Shown: positions 8,168 to 17,864 of the stretch, piece by piece
Numbering within the stretch: the stretch's first letter is position 1
Layout of the letters: every line of letters starts with the position of its first letter
Assembly: GCA_944391955.1 (NCBI GenBank)
Contig: CALXVG010000005.1
Span: forward strand, 1 to 64,000
From: an uncultured Clostridia bacterium
GTDB lineage: Bacteria; Bacillota; Clostridia; TANB77; CAG-508
Direction: 5' to 3'
Length of the DNA stretch: 64,000 bases
The notes under the pieces: generated by a model
Told to the model about the DNA's origin: nothing
The model's database searches: none
What the model saw: only the letters and a program-made list of their open reading frames with translations
Program-made: the position numbers and the translations under genes

Positions 8168-8771
8168 ATGTTAATTTCGATAGGAACAAGAAGTATACCA
8201 AAAGTTACAGCAATAACAAGAGCGTTCTCAAGATATCCAGAACTTTGGTTAGATAAAGATGATAAAATTGAATATATAATCATGCCAAAAGAAGTAAGAA
8301 ACGACACAGAAACAGGACAAGGAAAAGATAGCTTCTCAGGTGTTTCTTGCAATCCATTAACATTAGAAGAAACCATAATGGGTGCAAAAAATAGGGCAAA
8401 AAATGCATTTGAACATGCAGAAGAGAGATGCCGGCACATGTGATTTCGCAGTAGGAATAGAAGCAGGAATGTACAAAGTTGCAGAAGTAGAAACAGGCTA
8501 TATGGATTGTAGCATATGCGCTATTTATGACGGAACAAAATATTATATAGGTTTTAGTCCGTCATTTGAATATCCAAAAACTGTTGTAGAAAGAGTATTG
8601 GAAGGAGAAGAGTTAGGCTATATGAACGACGTATTTGGAGGAACAGCAAAAGGGCGAAAAGGAGCAATAGGAGTATTAACTTCAGGTAGAGTATATAGAG
8701 ATGAATTAGAAGAATATGCAGTAATTATGGCACTAACCAAAATCGTTTCTCCAGAAATATATAACAAATAA
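8168..8771 (+). pseudogene. DUF84/YjjX-like inosine/xanthosine triphosphatase, frameshifted
   Basis: Two overlapping frames together match the DUF84 NTPase family (PF01931), which hydrolyses non-canonical ITP/XTP. The first frame has the N-terminal SIGTRSIPKVTAI and the LEETIMGAKNRA motif; the second has DFAVGIEAGM, GFSPSFEYP and GRKGAIGVLTSGRV. The switch lies in a GAGAGA run near 8424-8430: adding one GA unit joins them as AEERDAGTCDFAVG. So either a dinucleotide slip has inactivated the gene or the assembly is wrong here. Joined, the length (about 200 residues) is normal. It sits 50 bases before thrS and was probably transcribed with it. Confidence 0.8.
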
Positions 8772-8821
8772 AAGCATTTGAAAAAATACTTTTAAACTTA
8801 AATAAGAAAAGAGGAAATATT

Positions 8822-10564
8822 ATGTTTAAAATAAAATTAGAAGGTGGCAAAACACAAGAAGTACCAGAAAAAACATATTGGCATACAAGCTCACATATAT
8901 TAGCACAAGCAATAAAAAGATTATATCCAGAAATGAAATTAGCAATAGGACCATCAATAGATAATGGTTTCTATTATGACTTTGATACAGATAAACCATT
9001 CACACCAGAAATGTTTGCAGAAATAGAAGAAGAAATGAAAAAAATAATAAAAGAAGACTATATTATAGAAAGATTTGTATTACCTAGAGACAAAGCATTA
9101 GAACTTATGAAAGATGAACCATACAAACAAGAATTAATAAGAGACCTACCAGAAGATGAAGAAATATCTTTTTATAAACAAGGAGAATTTACAGACTTAT
9201 GTGCAGGACCACATTTACCAAGCACAGGAAAAGTAAAAGCAATAAAATTACTAACATCTTCAGGAGCATATTGGAGAGGAAATGAGAAAAATAAAATGTT
9301 ACAAAGAATTTATGGAATCTCATTCCCAAAAGCAAGCGAATTAGAAGCATACCTTAATATGCTAGAAGAAGCAAAAAAGAGAGACCACAAAAAATTAGGC
9401 AAAGAATTAGACTTATTCATGATTGCACCAGAAGGACCAGGATTCCCATTCTTCCTACCAAAAGGAATGGTAATTAGAAACATATTAGAAGACTATTGGA
9501 GAAAAATTCATGAAAAAGCAGGATATGTAGAAATAAAAACACCAGTAATATTAAATGAAGAACTATGGCATCGTTCAGGACACTGGGATCACTACAAAGA
9601 CAACATGTATACAACAAAGATAGATGATGTAGATTATGGAGTAAAACCAATGAACTGCCCAGGAGGAATGATTGTATACAAAAGTAAATTACACTCATAT
9701 AAAGAACTACCAATAAGAGCAGGAGAGCTAGGATTAGTACATAGACATGAAAAATCAGGACAATTAAATGGACTATTTAGAGTTAGATGCTTTACACAAG
9801 ATGATGCACATATATTCTGTTTGCCAAGTCAAATCGAAGACGAAATAAAAGGAGTTATGAAATTAGTTGATGAAGTATATAGCAAATTTGGATTTGAATA
9901 TACAATAGAACTATCAACAAGACCAGAAGACTCAATGGGTTCAGAAGAATTATGGAATATGGCAGAAAGTGCATTAGCAAAAGTATTAAATGATACAGGA
10001 AGAGAATATACAATAAATGAAGGCGATGGAGCATTTTACGGGCCAAAAATAGATTTCCACATCAAAGACTGCTTAGGAAGAGATTGGCAATGTGGAACAA
10101 TACAATTAGACTTCCAAATGCCAGAAAGATTTGACTTAACATATATTGGAGAAGATGGAGAAAAACATAGACCAGTAATGTTGCATAGAGTAATCTTTGG
10201 AAGTATAGAAAGATTTATTGGAATTATAACAGAACACTATGCAGGAGCTTTCCCAGCATGGTTAGCACCAGTACAAGTTAAAATATTACCTATATCAGAA
10301 GCACATCACGATTATGCAAAAGAAATAGAAGAAAAATTTAAAGCAGCAGGGTTAAGAGTAGAAATGGATTTAAGAGAAGAAAAAATTGGATATAAAATAA
10401 GAGAAGCACAACTTCAAAAAATCCCATATATGATAATCTTAGGAGAAAAAGAAAAAGCAGCAAATGCAGTTGGTGTACGTTCAAGAAAAGAAGGCGATAT
10501 AGGACAAATGGAAACAGAAGAATTTATAAACAAAATCAAAAAAGAAATTGAAGAATACAAATAA
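8822..10564 (+). CDS. thrS: Threonyl-tRNA synthetase without TGS domain
   Basis: Charges tRNA-Thr. At 580 residues it is about 60 shorter than usual because the N-terminal TGS domain is missing; only about 17 residues precede the editing domain. The editing (SAD) domain keeps its metal site: HTSSH at 21-25 and DLCAGPH. The class II core shows MNCPGG (zinc Cys), VHRHEKSG and FTQDDAHIF (motif 2 region), the later LHRVIFGSIERF (motif 3 and zinc His), and an anticodon-binding domain from about 480. The start follows AGAGGAAAT. No T-box leader is present in the 50 bases upstream. A hairpin terminator follows. Confidence 0.95.
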   Translation: MFKIKLEGGKTQEVPEKTYWHTSSHILAQAIKRLYPEMKLAIGPSIDNGFYYDFDTDKPFTPEMFAEIEEEMKKIIKEDYIIERFVLPRDKALELMKDEPYKQELIRDLPEDEEISFYKQGEFTDLCAGPHLPSTGKVKAIKLLTSSGAYWRGNEKNKMLQRIYGISFPKASELEAYLNMLEEAKKRDHKKLGKELDLFMIAPEGPGFPFFLPKGMVIRNILEDYWRKIHEKAGYVEIKTPVILNEELWHRSGHWDHYKDNMYTTKIDDVDYGVKPMNCPGGMIVYKSKLHSYKELPIRAGELGLVHRHEKSGQLNGLFRVRCFTQDDAHIFCLPSQIEDEIKGVMKLVDEVYSKFGFEYTIELSTRPEDSMGSEELWNMAESALAKVLNDTGREYTINEGDGAFYGPKIDFHIKDCLGRDWQCGTIQLDFQMPERFDLTYIGEDGEKHRPVMLHRVIFGSIERFIGIITEHYAGAFPAWLAPVQVKILPISEAHHDYAKEIEEKFKAAGLRVEMDLREEKIGYKIREAQLQKIPYMIILGEKEKAANAVGVRSRKEGDIGQMETEEFINKIKKEIEEYK

Positions 10565-10570
10565 AAAAGT

Positions 10571-10601
10571 AAGCTAGGTAAATTTGTACCTAGCTTTTTT
10601 T
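10571..10601 (+). terminator. Terminator after thrS
   Basis: AAGCTAGGTA pairs with TACCTAGCTT around a 6-base loop, then a T run. Confidence 0.9.
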
Positions 10602-10681
10602 AAAAAAGTAGTGTATAATAGAAATAATTGTAAAAGGAAGAAATATATATACTAATAAATAAAAAAGGAAGATGATGTAAA

Positions 10682-11458
10682 TTGTTTTCAGAAATGGGAA
10701 AATATGAAGCATGTGGAATGTTTACACAAAAACACTTTATTTTAATAACAATTACAATAATTATCATAGCAATTGCAATAAAAAATACTGAAAAAAAAGA
10801 CAAAGAACAAGTTCACAAGATAATTAGAAATTTAACTATTACGATGTGGATATTGGAAACAGTAAAAATAATTTTTAATATAATCAGAAACTCAATTCAA
10901 GCAGTTAATAACTATATACCGTTATATTATTGCAGTATATTATTATATGCAGGATTACTTAGCTCATTTGGAAAAGACAAATTAAAGAGAACAGGAGATG
11001 TATTTTTAGCAACAGGTTCAATTGTTGGAGGTATAATATTTATACTACTTCCAACAACATCATTACCATCATATCCAGTGTTTCACTTTATAAGTATTTA
11101 TAGTTTCATTTTCCATGGAACAATGGTATATTTAGGAATATTAGTAAACAAAACAGATTATATAAAACTAGAAAAAAATGATATTAAATACTTTATAGCC
11201 CTAGTGGGAATACTATGTATAATAGCACTAATGTTTAACAGTATTTTTGATAGCAATCTAATGTTTATATCAAAAAACTTTCCAAATACTCCAATTGCGT
11301 TATTATATGAATTAACAAATGGTACAATTTTGTTTAGTATAATGATGATATTAATTCAAATAACATTACCATTTTATGTACCATATTATATAATTAAAAA
11401 ACTGAAAGAAAAAAATGCAGAGATAGAAGTAGAAGAAGAAAAACTTGAAATATGTTAA
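10682..11458 (+). CDS. YwaF/TMEM164-like seven-helix membrane protein
   Basis: A 258-residue integral membrane protein with about seven hydrophobic segments. FTQKHF at the N-terminus, the LYYCSI block near residue 80 and the HFISIYSFIFHG block near residue 140 match the TIGR02206/YwaF family. The family's molecular role is unsettled (TMEM164 in animals is an acyltransferase). The charged tail is acidic. The start is a TTG at 10682 after AAAAAAGGAAG; the next Met is five codons in. A TATAAT at 10614-10619 may be its -10 box. It shares a two-way terminator with the convergent PBP gene. Confidence 0.7.
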   Translation: MFSEMGKYEACGMFTQKHFILITITIIIIAIAIKNTEKKDKEQVHKIIRNLTITMWILETVKIIFNIIRNSIQAVNNYIPLYYCSILLYAGLLSSFGKDKLKRTGDVFLATGSIVGGIIFILLPTTSLPSYPVFHFISIYSFIFHGTMVYLGILVNKTDYIKLEKNDIKYFIALVGILCIIALMFNSIFDSNLMFISKNFPNTPIALLYELTNGTILFSIMMILIQITLPFYVPYYIIKKLKEKNAEIEVEEEKLEIC

Positions 11459-11488
11459 AAAGAAGTTCCATATTGGAACTTCTTTTTT
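11459..11488. terminator. Two-way terminator
   Basis: A 12-base-pair stem AAAGAAGTTCCA/TGGAACTTCTTT with a 3-base loop and A/T runs on both sides, between convergent genes. Confidence 0.9.
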
Positions 11489-13706
11489 AATAACCTCCTT
11501 CAAGAGCACTCTTCAATGTTAAGTTAATTACACTTCCAGCTTCTATTTGAGTATTTGATAAAACATCTTGACTAACAACTAAACCAGAGCCTTCAGCAAC
11601 AATATTTAAATCAGCTTCTTGAGCCATATTGATACATTGTTCAAGAGTTTTTCCCTTAAAGTTTGGAACTGTAACAGATGTAGCAACATTTGAATTTTCT
11701 GTATATAAGAATACATCAGCACCTTCAAATAAAGTTACACCAGTTTTAGGCATTTGATTTGTTACAATTTCATTTTCATCTACATTATCAGGAATGTGAA
11801 CAGTAAACCCAGCACTTTTTAATAATTGTTTAGCTTCTTTTATAGTTTTACCATTTAAATCTGACAATGCAGTAGTTTTATATCCAGATGAATTAGAATC
11901 TGTTGCACTAGATGTAACACCTAAATGAGGTAATATCTCTGAAAAAATCTGTGCAACAACAGGACCTGCTATTTCTCCTCCTTGGAAAGAATCTCCTTTT
12001 GGATTATATAATGCTACTAAAACTACAACTTGAGTATTAACTGTAGGAGAAAGCCCAATAAATGAAGCAACGTAAGTATTATCAGCAGAAGTAAGAGTTT
12101 CAGATGTACCAGATTTTCCACCTATAGAATAACCAGTAACATCAGCATGTTTACCAGTACCATCGCTTACAACATAATCAAGCATTTCTAGTAATTCAGA
12201 AGCAGTTTGTTCAGAAACTACTTGTCTAACTTCTACCGGTTCTGGAGTAGTAATTGCACCAGTATCAGGATTTGCAATTTTATCAATAATTCTTGGGTGC
12301 ATCAAAACACCTTCATTGGCAATAGCGGAAACCGCTGTAATAAGTTGTAGTGGTGTAACTGTAATACCCTGTCCGAAAGACATTGCAGCAAGATCAACAT
12401 CAGTAAGATTATTTTGATTATGGAAAACACTACTAGATTCACCATAAAAATCAGAATTAGTAGATGATAACAATCCAAAAGCATCATAATATTTATAAAG
12501 CGTAGGGGCTCCAATTTTCAAACCTAATTGTATAAAAGCAGGGTTACATGAATTTGCTAATGCCTGTTTTAAAGATTGATAACCATGAGGTCTACCTGTT
12601 CTCCAACAGAAGATATTTGTACCATTAATAGTTTCATAACCTTCGCAAATAAAACTACTTGTATCATTAGGAGATACAATATTTTCTTCTAAACCGACTG
12701 CTGCAGTTATAATCTTAAAAACAGAACCAGGTTCATAAGTGCTCTGTACAGCAGTATTATTCCACATTGAATACAAATAATCATTTTGTTCTTGTGCAGA
12801 AAGTGCATCCCAAGTTTCTAAGATTGTAGAATCTGTAGGCTCAAAAGGAGTATTCAAGTTATAATCAGGATAGTTACACATTGCCAAAATATTACCAGTA
12901 TCAGGTTCTATAATTATAACAGTTCCACTATCAGCTTGATTATCTATAACCGCCTGTGAAAGATATTTTTCAGCAATAGATTGAATATTTACATCTATAG
13001 TGAGATAAACATTACTTCCATTTTTAGGTTCAATATATGATTTTTGTTGGTTTGGAATTTCAGAATTTACAGAGTCTGTTAATGTAACAACTTGTCCTGG
13101 AGTACCTGCTAAAATATCATCAAGAGAATTTTCTAAACCAACTAATCCATTATGGTCAGTTCCAGTAAAACCAATCACATGAGATGCTAAAGTATTATAT
13201 GGATAATATCTTTTAACAGCAGAATCTATATTTATACCAGAATAAATTTTATTATCATCCATCCATTTCTTTAAAGCATCAATTTTATCACTTTCAACCT
13301 TTGAAGCAATTGTAACATAAGAATTTGCAGAATTAAGTTTTTCTAAAAGTTCTGTATAATCAAGTCCAAAAATTTCACTAAAAGATTGAGCCAAAAATTC
13401 CTTATCGACTTCTGTATCATCAGAATACTTTATAATCTTTGGATTAACTGAGACAGTATCAACATCTGCACTGATTGCTAAAAGTTTTCCATTTGCATCA
13501 TATATTATGCCTCGAGTAGGCTCTAAAGTTCTTGTATCGGTTTGTTGTGCACTTGCTTGTCTACTTAAATCTTCACCTTGAACAAATTGTAAAACAAATA
13601 ATTTAAAAACTAATAGAATAAGTAAAATAAGTAGAACGGCACGTGTCTTTTTTAATCTATTTTTATTATCAATAGTAGCCTTTAAAATCTTTTTAGTTTC
13701 ATTCAT
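11487..13706 (-). CDS. Class B penicillin-binding protein with two PASTA domains
   Basis: A 739-residue transpeptidase of the FtsI/SpoVD group that cross-links peptidoglycan outside the membrane. One N-terminal membrane anchor (about 23-40), a dimerization domain, then the transpeptidase: SxxK at S328-K331 (PGSVFK), SxN at S386-N388 (NSCN) and KSGT at 531-534. Two PASTA domains follow (about 611-670 and 675-733). The start is the ATG at 13706, with GGAGG 5 bases before it; an upstream in-frame ATG 15 codons earlier has no site. It is divergent from gatCAB. A paralogue with one PASTA domain lies at 33880, so this could be the SpoVD or the PbpB role; the sequence does not decide. Confidence 0.9.
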   Translation of the reverse strand: MNETKKILKATIDNKNRLKKTRAVLLILLILLVFKLFVLQFVQGEDLSRQASAQQTDTRTLEPTRGIIYDANGKLLAISADVDTVSVNPKIIKYSDDTEVDKEFLAQSFSEIFGLDYTELLEKLNSANSYVTIASKVESDKIDALKKWMDDNKIYSGINIDSAVKRYYPYNTLASHVIGFTGTDHNGLVGLENSLDDILAGTPGQVVTLTDSVNSEIPNQQKSYIEPKNGSNVYLTIDVNIQSIAEKYLSQAVIDNQADSGTVIIIEPDTGNILAMCNYPDYNLNTPFEPTDSTILETWDALSAQEQNDYLYSMWNNTAVQSTYEPGSVFKIITAAVGLEENIVSPNDTSSFICEGYETINGTNIFCWRTGRPHGYQSLKQALANSCNPAFIQLGLKIGAPTLYKYYDAFGLLSSTNSDFYGESSSVFHNQNNLTDVDLAAMSFGQGITVTPLQLITAVSAIANEGVLMHPRIIDKIANPDTGAITTPEPVEVRQVVSEQTASELLEMLDYVVSDGTGKHADVTGYSIGGKSGTSETLTSADNTYVASFIGLSPTVNTQVVVLVALYNPKGDSFQGGEIAGPVVAQIFSEILPHLGVTSSATDSNSSGYKTTALSDLNGKTIKEAKQLLKSAGFTVHIPDNVDENEIVTNQMPKTGVTLFEGADVFLYTENSNVATSVTVPNFKGKTLEQCINMAQEADLNIVAEGSGLVVSQDVLSNTQIEAGSVINLTLKSALEGGY

Positions 13707-13821
13707 AGCTTCCTCCTTTGTATAGCAATAAGGGTTATAAAAATAACTCAAAAATTTAAAAAATGCTTACATTGTTATGAACATTTTATATTATAAAATA
13801 TGAAAAATCAATACTTTTATA

Positions 13822-13850
13822 TTGTTTTTTGCTTAAAAACGGTATATAAT
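13822..13850 (+). promoter_or_regulatory. gatCAB promoter
   Basis: TTGTTT (13822-13827), 17 bases, TATAAT (13845-13850). A leader of about 95 bases follows before gatC; no riboswitch was recognised in it. Confidence 0.65.
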
Positions 13851-13953
13851 ATTTACTATTAAATTTATTGCAGGAAAAATCCCACAACTTATATAATAGT
13901 GATTCAAAAATCATCCAAAGGATTCAGAGGGCAATAGAGAGGAGATGGAAAAA

Positions 13954-14241
13954 ATGAAAGTTGATAAGGAAGAAATTTTACACATTGCAAAACTAGCATG
14001 TCTTAATATAAAAGAAGACGAGATAGAAGCATACAGAAAAAATCTTCAAGATATATTAAATTTTGCAAATATACTTGATAATGTAAAAACAGAAGATGTT
14101 AGCGAAACAATAACTAGCACAAGTAATGTTAATGTTTTTAGAGAGGATGAAATTAAAGAATTTAAAGAAAAAGAATTGTTATTACAAAATGCACCAGAAA
14201 AGGATAGTGGTATGTTTTCAATACCAAAAGTTATACAATAA
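13954..14241 (+). CDS. gatC: Asp-tRNA(Asn)/Glu-tRNA(Gln) amidotransferase subunit C
   Basis: A 95-residue GatC, the small clamp subunit that holds GatA and GatB together in the transamidosome. The family start [13 protein letters not shown] and the end [12 protein letters not shown] are clear. I place the start at the ATG 13954, 9 bases after GAGGAG; the ATG at 13945 touches the ribosome binding site and is too close. First gene of gatCAB, 31 bases before gatA. The complex amidates misacylated Glu-tRNA(Gln) and often Asp-tRNA(Asn). Confidence 0.93.
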   Translation: MKVDKEEILHIAKLACLNIKEDEIEAYRKNLQDILNFANILDNVKTEDVSETITSTSNVNVFREDEIKEFKEKELLLQNAPEKDSGMFSIPKVIQ

Positions 14242-14272
14242 TTTTGTAATAATTAAAGAAGGGAGATTTTTA

Positions 14273-15733
14273 ATGGAATTATATGAATTAACAGTACATG
14301 AGTTAATAGAAAAATTAGATAAAAAAGAGATAACCCCTGAAGAAATTATGAAGAGCTATTCTAAAAGAATAGAAGAAAAAGAACCAGAGATTGCAGCATT
14401 TGTTACAAGAACAGATAAAGAAGCAATAGAGAGTGCTAAAAATGTAAATAGAGAAAAATCAAAATTTGCAGGAATACCAATAGGTATAAAAGACAACATG
14501 TGTACAAAAGGAGTAAAGACAACATGTAGTTCAAAAATGTTAGAAAATTTTATTTCTCCATATGATGCAACAGTTATAGAAAAGTTAAATGATGAAGGGA
14601 TAATAAGTTTAGGAAAACTTAACATGGATGAATTTGCTATGGGAGCTTCAACAGAATATTCAGCATTTAAGATAACTAAAAATCCTTGGAACTTATCTAC
14701 TGTACCTGGAGGCTCAAGTGGAGGTAGTGCAGCAGCAGTTGCAAGTCAAATGGTACCATGGGCATTAGGTTCAGATACAGGAGGTTCAATACGCCAACCA
14801 GCGGCACTTTGTGGTATAGTTGGACTTAAACCTACTTATGGACTTGTTTCAAGATATGGACTAGTTGCTTTTGCTTCTTCATTTGACCAAATTGGGCCAA
14901 TAACGCAAGATGTAGAAGATTGTGCTATATTATTAAATCTTATAACAGGTCATGATGAAAAAGATTCAACATCTATAAATACACCTAAAAAAGATTATAC
15001 AAAATCTTTAGTAAAAGATGTAAAAGGATTAAAAATAGGAGTACCTAAAGAATTCCTAGGAGAAGGAATTAATGAAGAGGTAAAAGAAAAAGTATTAGAA
15101 GCAATAGAAGAATATAAAAGAAAAGGTGCAATAGTAGAAGAATGTTCATTAGATATAGCAAATGAAGCATTAGCAGTTTATTATATAATCGCATGTGCAG
15201 AAGCAAGTTCTAATTTAGGAAGATTTGATGGTATTAGATATGGTTACAGAACAAAGAACTTTGAAAATTTAAAAGATATTTATAAAAATTCAAGAAGCGA
15301 AGGATTTGGTGCAGAAGTAAAAAGAAGAATAATACTAGGAACATATGTACTTTCTTCTGGATATTATGATGCATATTATAAAAAAGCGCAAAAAGTTAGA
15401 ACAATTTTAAAACAAGAATTCGCAAAACTATTTGAAAAATATGATTTCTTAATAACACCAACATCTCCAAGTGTTGCTTATGAGATAGGTACAAAATCTA
15501 CAAATCCATTAGAAATGTATTTAGCAGATTTATGTACAGTTTCTGTAAATATAGCAGGTCTTCCTGGTATGTCAATTCCTTGTGGAGTAGATAAAAATGG
15601 AATGCCAATAGGAATGCAATTAATAGGAAAACCATTTGATGAAGAAACATTAATAAGAGCAGCTTACACATATGAACAAGAAGTAAAATTCAGAGAAAAT
15701 CATAAACCAACATTTAGAAAGGCAGGTGCATAA
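14273..15733 (+). CDS. gatA: Glu-tRNA(Gln) amidotransferase subunit A
   Basis: A 486-residue amidase-signature protein that releases ammonia from glutamine for GatB. The Ser-cisSer-Lys triad region is visible: GIKDN (Lys, about residue 76), [11 protein letters not shown] and [11 protein letters not shown], then [11 protein letters not shown]. The start at ATG 14273 follows GGGAG by 9 bases. Length is typical. It ends two bases before gatB. Confidence 0.97.
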   Translation: MELYELTVHELIEKLDKKEITPEEIMKSYSKRIEEKEPEIAAFVTRTDKEAIESAKNVNREKSKFAGIPIGIKDNMCTKGVKTTCSSKMLENFISPYDATVIEKLNDEGIISLGKLNMDEFAMGASTEYSAFKITKNPWNLSTVPGGSSGGSAAAVASQMVPWALGSDTGGSIRQPAALCGIVGLKPTYGLVSRYGLVAFASSFDQIGPITQDVEDCAILLNLITGHDEKDSTSINTPKKDYTKSLVKDVKGLKIGVPKEFLGEGINEEVKEKVLEAIEEYKRKGAIVEECSLDIANEALAVYYIIACAEASSNLGRFDGIRYGYRTKNFENLKDIYKNSRSEGFGAEVKRRIILGTYVLSSGYYDAYYKKAQKVRTILKQEFAKLFEKYDFLITPTSPSVAYEIGTKSTNPLEMYLADLCTVSVNIAGLPGMSIPCGVDKNGMPIGMQLIGKPFDEETLIRAAYTYEQEVKFRENHKPTFRKAGA

Positions 15734-15735
15734 TT

Positions 15736-17175
15736 ATGATAAGAGATGATTATGAAGTTGTGATAGGATTAGAAGTACACAGCGAGCTTTCAACAAAAAC
15801 AAAAATATTCTGCTCTTGTCCAACAGAATTTGGAGGAGAACCAAATACACATTGTTGTCCAATATGTATGGCGATGCCAGGAACTTTACCGGTATTAAAT
15901 AAAAAAGTAGTAGAATATGCAATAAAAGCTGGATTAGCAACAAATTGTACAATAGCTAAAAACAGCAAAAATGATAGAAAAAATTACTTTTATCCAGACT
16001 TGCCAAAATCATATCAAATATCACAATTTGATATGCCACTTTGCACAAATGGTTATGTAGAAATAGATACAGCAAATGGACCTAAAAAAATAAGATTAGT
16101 AAGAATTCATATTGAAGAAGATGCAGGAAAATTAAATCACGATGAATATGGAAGCGGAAGCTTAGTAGATTTAAACAGAGCAGGAGTTCCATTAATAGAG
16201 ATAGTATCACAACCAGATTTAAGAAGTGCGGAAGAAGTAGATTTGTATTTGAAAAAATTAAAATCAATATTAGAGTATATAGAAGTATCAGATTGTAAAA
16301 TGCAACAAGGTTCATTAAGAGCAGATGTCAATGTTTCTGTTAGAAAAAAAGGAGACGAAAAATTAGGCACAAGAACAGAAATGAAAAATATGAACTCATT
16401 CAGATCAATAACAAGAGCAATCGAATATGAAGTAGAAAGACAAATAGAAGTATTAGAAGCAGGAGGAACAATAGAACAAGAAACTCTAAGATGGGATGAA
16501 GTATCAGGAAAAACATTTTCTATGAGAGATAAAGAAGATGCACAAGATTATAGATATTTTCCAGAACCAGATTTAGCAGTTATAAATATATCAGAAGAAA
16601 TGATAGAAGATATTAGAAAAAGCCTACCAGAAATGCCAGAAAGTAGAAAAGAAAGATATATTACAGAATTCAAATTGCCAGAATATGATAGTAATATATT
16701 GATATCTTCAAAATATTTATCAGATTTATTTGAAGGTGCAACAAAGAAATGTAATAATCCAAAAGCAGTAAGTAATTGGATTATGACAGATATTACAAAA
16801 ATATTAAATGAAAAAGAACAAGAACCAAATGAAATACCATTTACAGCAGAACAGCTTGGAGAACTAGTAATTTTAATAGATAAAGGAACAATCAGCTCAA
16901 GTATAGCTAAAAAAGTGCTAGACGAATTATTTGAAAATCCAAGAAGTCCAGAACAAATCATAAAAGAAAAAGGCTGGATTCAAATTTCAGATGAAGGAGC
17001 AATTAAAGAAGTAGTACAAAAAATATTAGAAGCAAATCCAAATTCAATAGCAGATTATAAAGCAGGAAAAGATAGAGCACTAGGCTATTTAGTAGGACAA
17101 GCCATGAAAGAAACAAAAGGAAAAGCAAATCCTCAAATGTTAAATAAAATGTTTTTAGAAGAATTGAATAAATAA
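15736..17175 (+). CDS. gatB: Asp/Glu-tRNA amidotransferase subunit B
   Basis: A 479-residue GatB. It phosphorylates the misacylated tRNA and transfers ammonia from GatA. VIGLEVHSEL at the N-terminus, the zinc-type Cys set CSCP...HCCPICM, RKNYFYPDLPKSYQ, and the C-terminal YqeY-like tail (residues 330-479) ending ANPQMLNKMFLEEL are all present. Length is normal. It closes gatCAB and is followed by a strong terminator. Confidence 0.97.
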   Translation: MIRDDYEVVIGLEVHSELSTKTKIFCSCPTEFGGEPNTHCCPICMAMPGTLPVLNKKVVEYAIKAGLATNCTIAKNSKNDRKNYFYPDLPKSYQISQFDMPLCTNGYVEIDTANGPKKIRLVRIHIEEDAGKLNHDEYGSGSLVDLNRAGVPLIEIVSQPDLRSAEEVDLYLKKLKSILEYIEVSDCKMQQGSLRADVNVSVRKKGDEKLGTRTEMKNMNSFRSITRAIEYEVERQIEVLEAGGTIEQETLRWDEVSGKTFSMRDKEDAQDYRYFPEPDLAVINISEEMIEDIRKSLPEMPESRKERYITEFKLPEYDSNILISSKYLSDLFEGATKKCNNPKAVSNWIMTDITKILNEKEQEPNEIPFTAEQLGELVILIDKGTISSSIAKKVLDELFENPRSPEQIIKEKGWIQISDEGAIKEVVQKILEANPNSIADYKAGKDRALGYLVGQAMKETKGKANPQMLNKMFLEELNK

Positions 17176-17183
17176 AAAATACA

Positions 17184-17220
17184 GACCCACCTGCTGTTGC
17201 AAGGTGGGTCTTGGTTTTTT
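17184..17220. terminator. GC-rich terminator shared by gatB and the GC-rich cassette
   Basis: GACCCACCT/AGGTGGGTC (9 bp) with a 9-base loop; T run on the plus side after TTGG and on the minus side after TGTA. It is far richer in G+C than other terminators in the window and belongs in style to the minus-strand cassette that follows. The adjoining ACACCGAGGTGT (17221-17232) is itself a small inverted repeat. Confidence 0.85.
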
Positions 17221-17250
17221 ACACCGAGGTGTGCTGTTGAGACTAAATGC

Positions 17251-17448
17251 TCACTTCGAGGAATGAATAAGATCATCTCCACTTTCTCCGAAGACCATGT
17301 CATCCACATCCTGATAAGGACGAGGAAAGGCATGGGACTCTGCGAATCTATCCGAGTCTACTTCCTCTGTCCCCCGCTTCAAAAGATCGAGACGTTTGGG
17401 ACAGACTTCCTTGTACTCACACACTTCGCATCTTTGCAGTTTCAACAT
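17251..17448 (-). CDS. GC-rich small Cys-motif protein (cassette 1)
   Basis: A 65-residue protein of unknown function. Its N-terminus carries CEVCEYKEVCPKR, a CxxC-x6-C set like a small zinc-binding knuckle; the rest is acidic with no membrane segment. Expression signals are excellent: GGAGG 7 bases before the ATG and a TTGCAT-17-TATAAT promoter. The coding sequence is close to half G+C and uses codons rare in the neighbours (CGC, CCG, GTC, TCC), while the promoter is A/T-rich like the host. This points to recent transfer. A similar cassette lies at 52681-53341. I found no family I can name. Confidence 0.7.
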   Translation of the reverse strand: MLKLQRCEVCEYKEVCPKRLDLLKRGTEEVDSDRFAESHAFPRPYQDVDDMVFGESGDDLIHSSK

Positions 17449-17478
17449 ATATATTACCTCCTAACGTGTGATTTATTA

Positions 17479-17507
17479 ATTATATCACGGATAGCTAGAA
17501 AATGCAA
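17479..17507 (-). promoter_or_regulatory. Promoter of GC-rich cassette 1
   Basis: On the minus strand TTGCAT, 17 bases, TATAAT followed by TAA, then CACAC and AGGAGG. The layout matches the promoter of the second GC-rich cassette. Confidence 0.8.
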
Positions 17508-17535
17508 ATTTATAGGCATTTTTAAGGGATAATTT

Positions 17536-17781
17536 TTAAATGATTCCTTTTTTTATTGTATTAAACACAAAACCACAAGAAAAAGATGAAACAAAAACAG
17601 TAATTCCTAGTCTTAGTAATGAAATACCACACTCAAACCAAAAGTGTGAAATAGGATTATATGTATATAAAAATAAAATATATGTAGCTAAAATTGACAA
17701 TATTAAAGCAAATCTATAGCAAGATTTCATAATTTTAATAATAGAAACATCTATATTCTTAAATTCTTTCAAAAAACTCAT
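17536..17781 (-). CDS. Small two-helix membrane protein
   Basis: An 81-residue protein with two hydrophobic segments (about 22-40 and 52-72) joined by a short loop with aromatic residues, and a short basic tail (FNTIKKG). I recognise the type from clostridial genomes but no function is known. The start at 17781 has GGAGG 7 bases upstream; earlier in-frame Met codons are too close to that site. Host-like A/T-rich composition, unlike its downstream neighbour. It has its own promoter (17801-17829). Confidence 0.7.
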   Translation of the reverse strand: MSFLKEFKNIDVSIIKIMKSCYRFALILSILATYILFLYTYNPISHFWFECGISLLRLGITVFVSSFSCGFVFNTIKKGII

Positions 17782-17800
17782 AAACATTCCTCCTAAAGTT

Positions 17801-17829
17801 ATGTTAACACAACAAAAGGGATAAATCAA
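17801..17829 (-). promoter_or_regulatory. Promoter of small membrane protein
   Basis: Minus strand TTGATT, 17 bases, TAACAT; 20 bases before the start codon. Confidence 0.5.
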
Positions 17830-17864
17830 TGTAAATTTATGGCAATATAAATTAGAATATAATA

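Noticed and set aside
8772-8821. T-box leader before thrS
   Set aside because: The gap is only 50 bases and lacks the AGGGTGGNACCGCG box.
13707-13751. Upstream ATG at 13751 for the PASTA PBP
   Set aside because: No ribosome binding site; ATG 13706 has GGAGG at good spacing and gives a normal PBP N-terminus.
17197-17532. Plus-strand frame across GC-rich cassette 1
   Set aside because: It starts inside the terminator loop and has no ribosome binding site; the minus-strand gene has complete signals.
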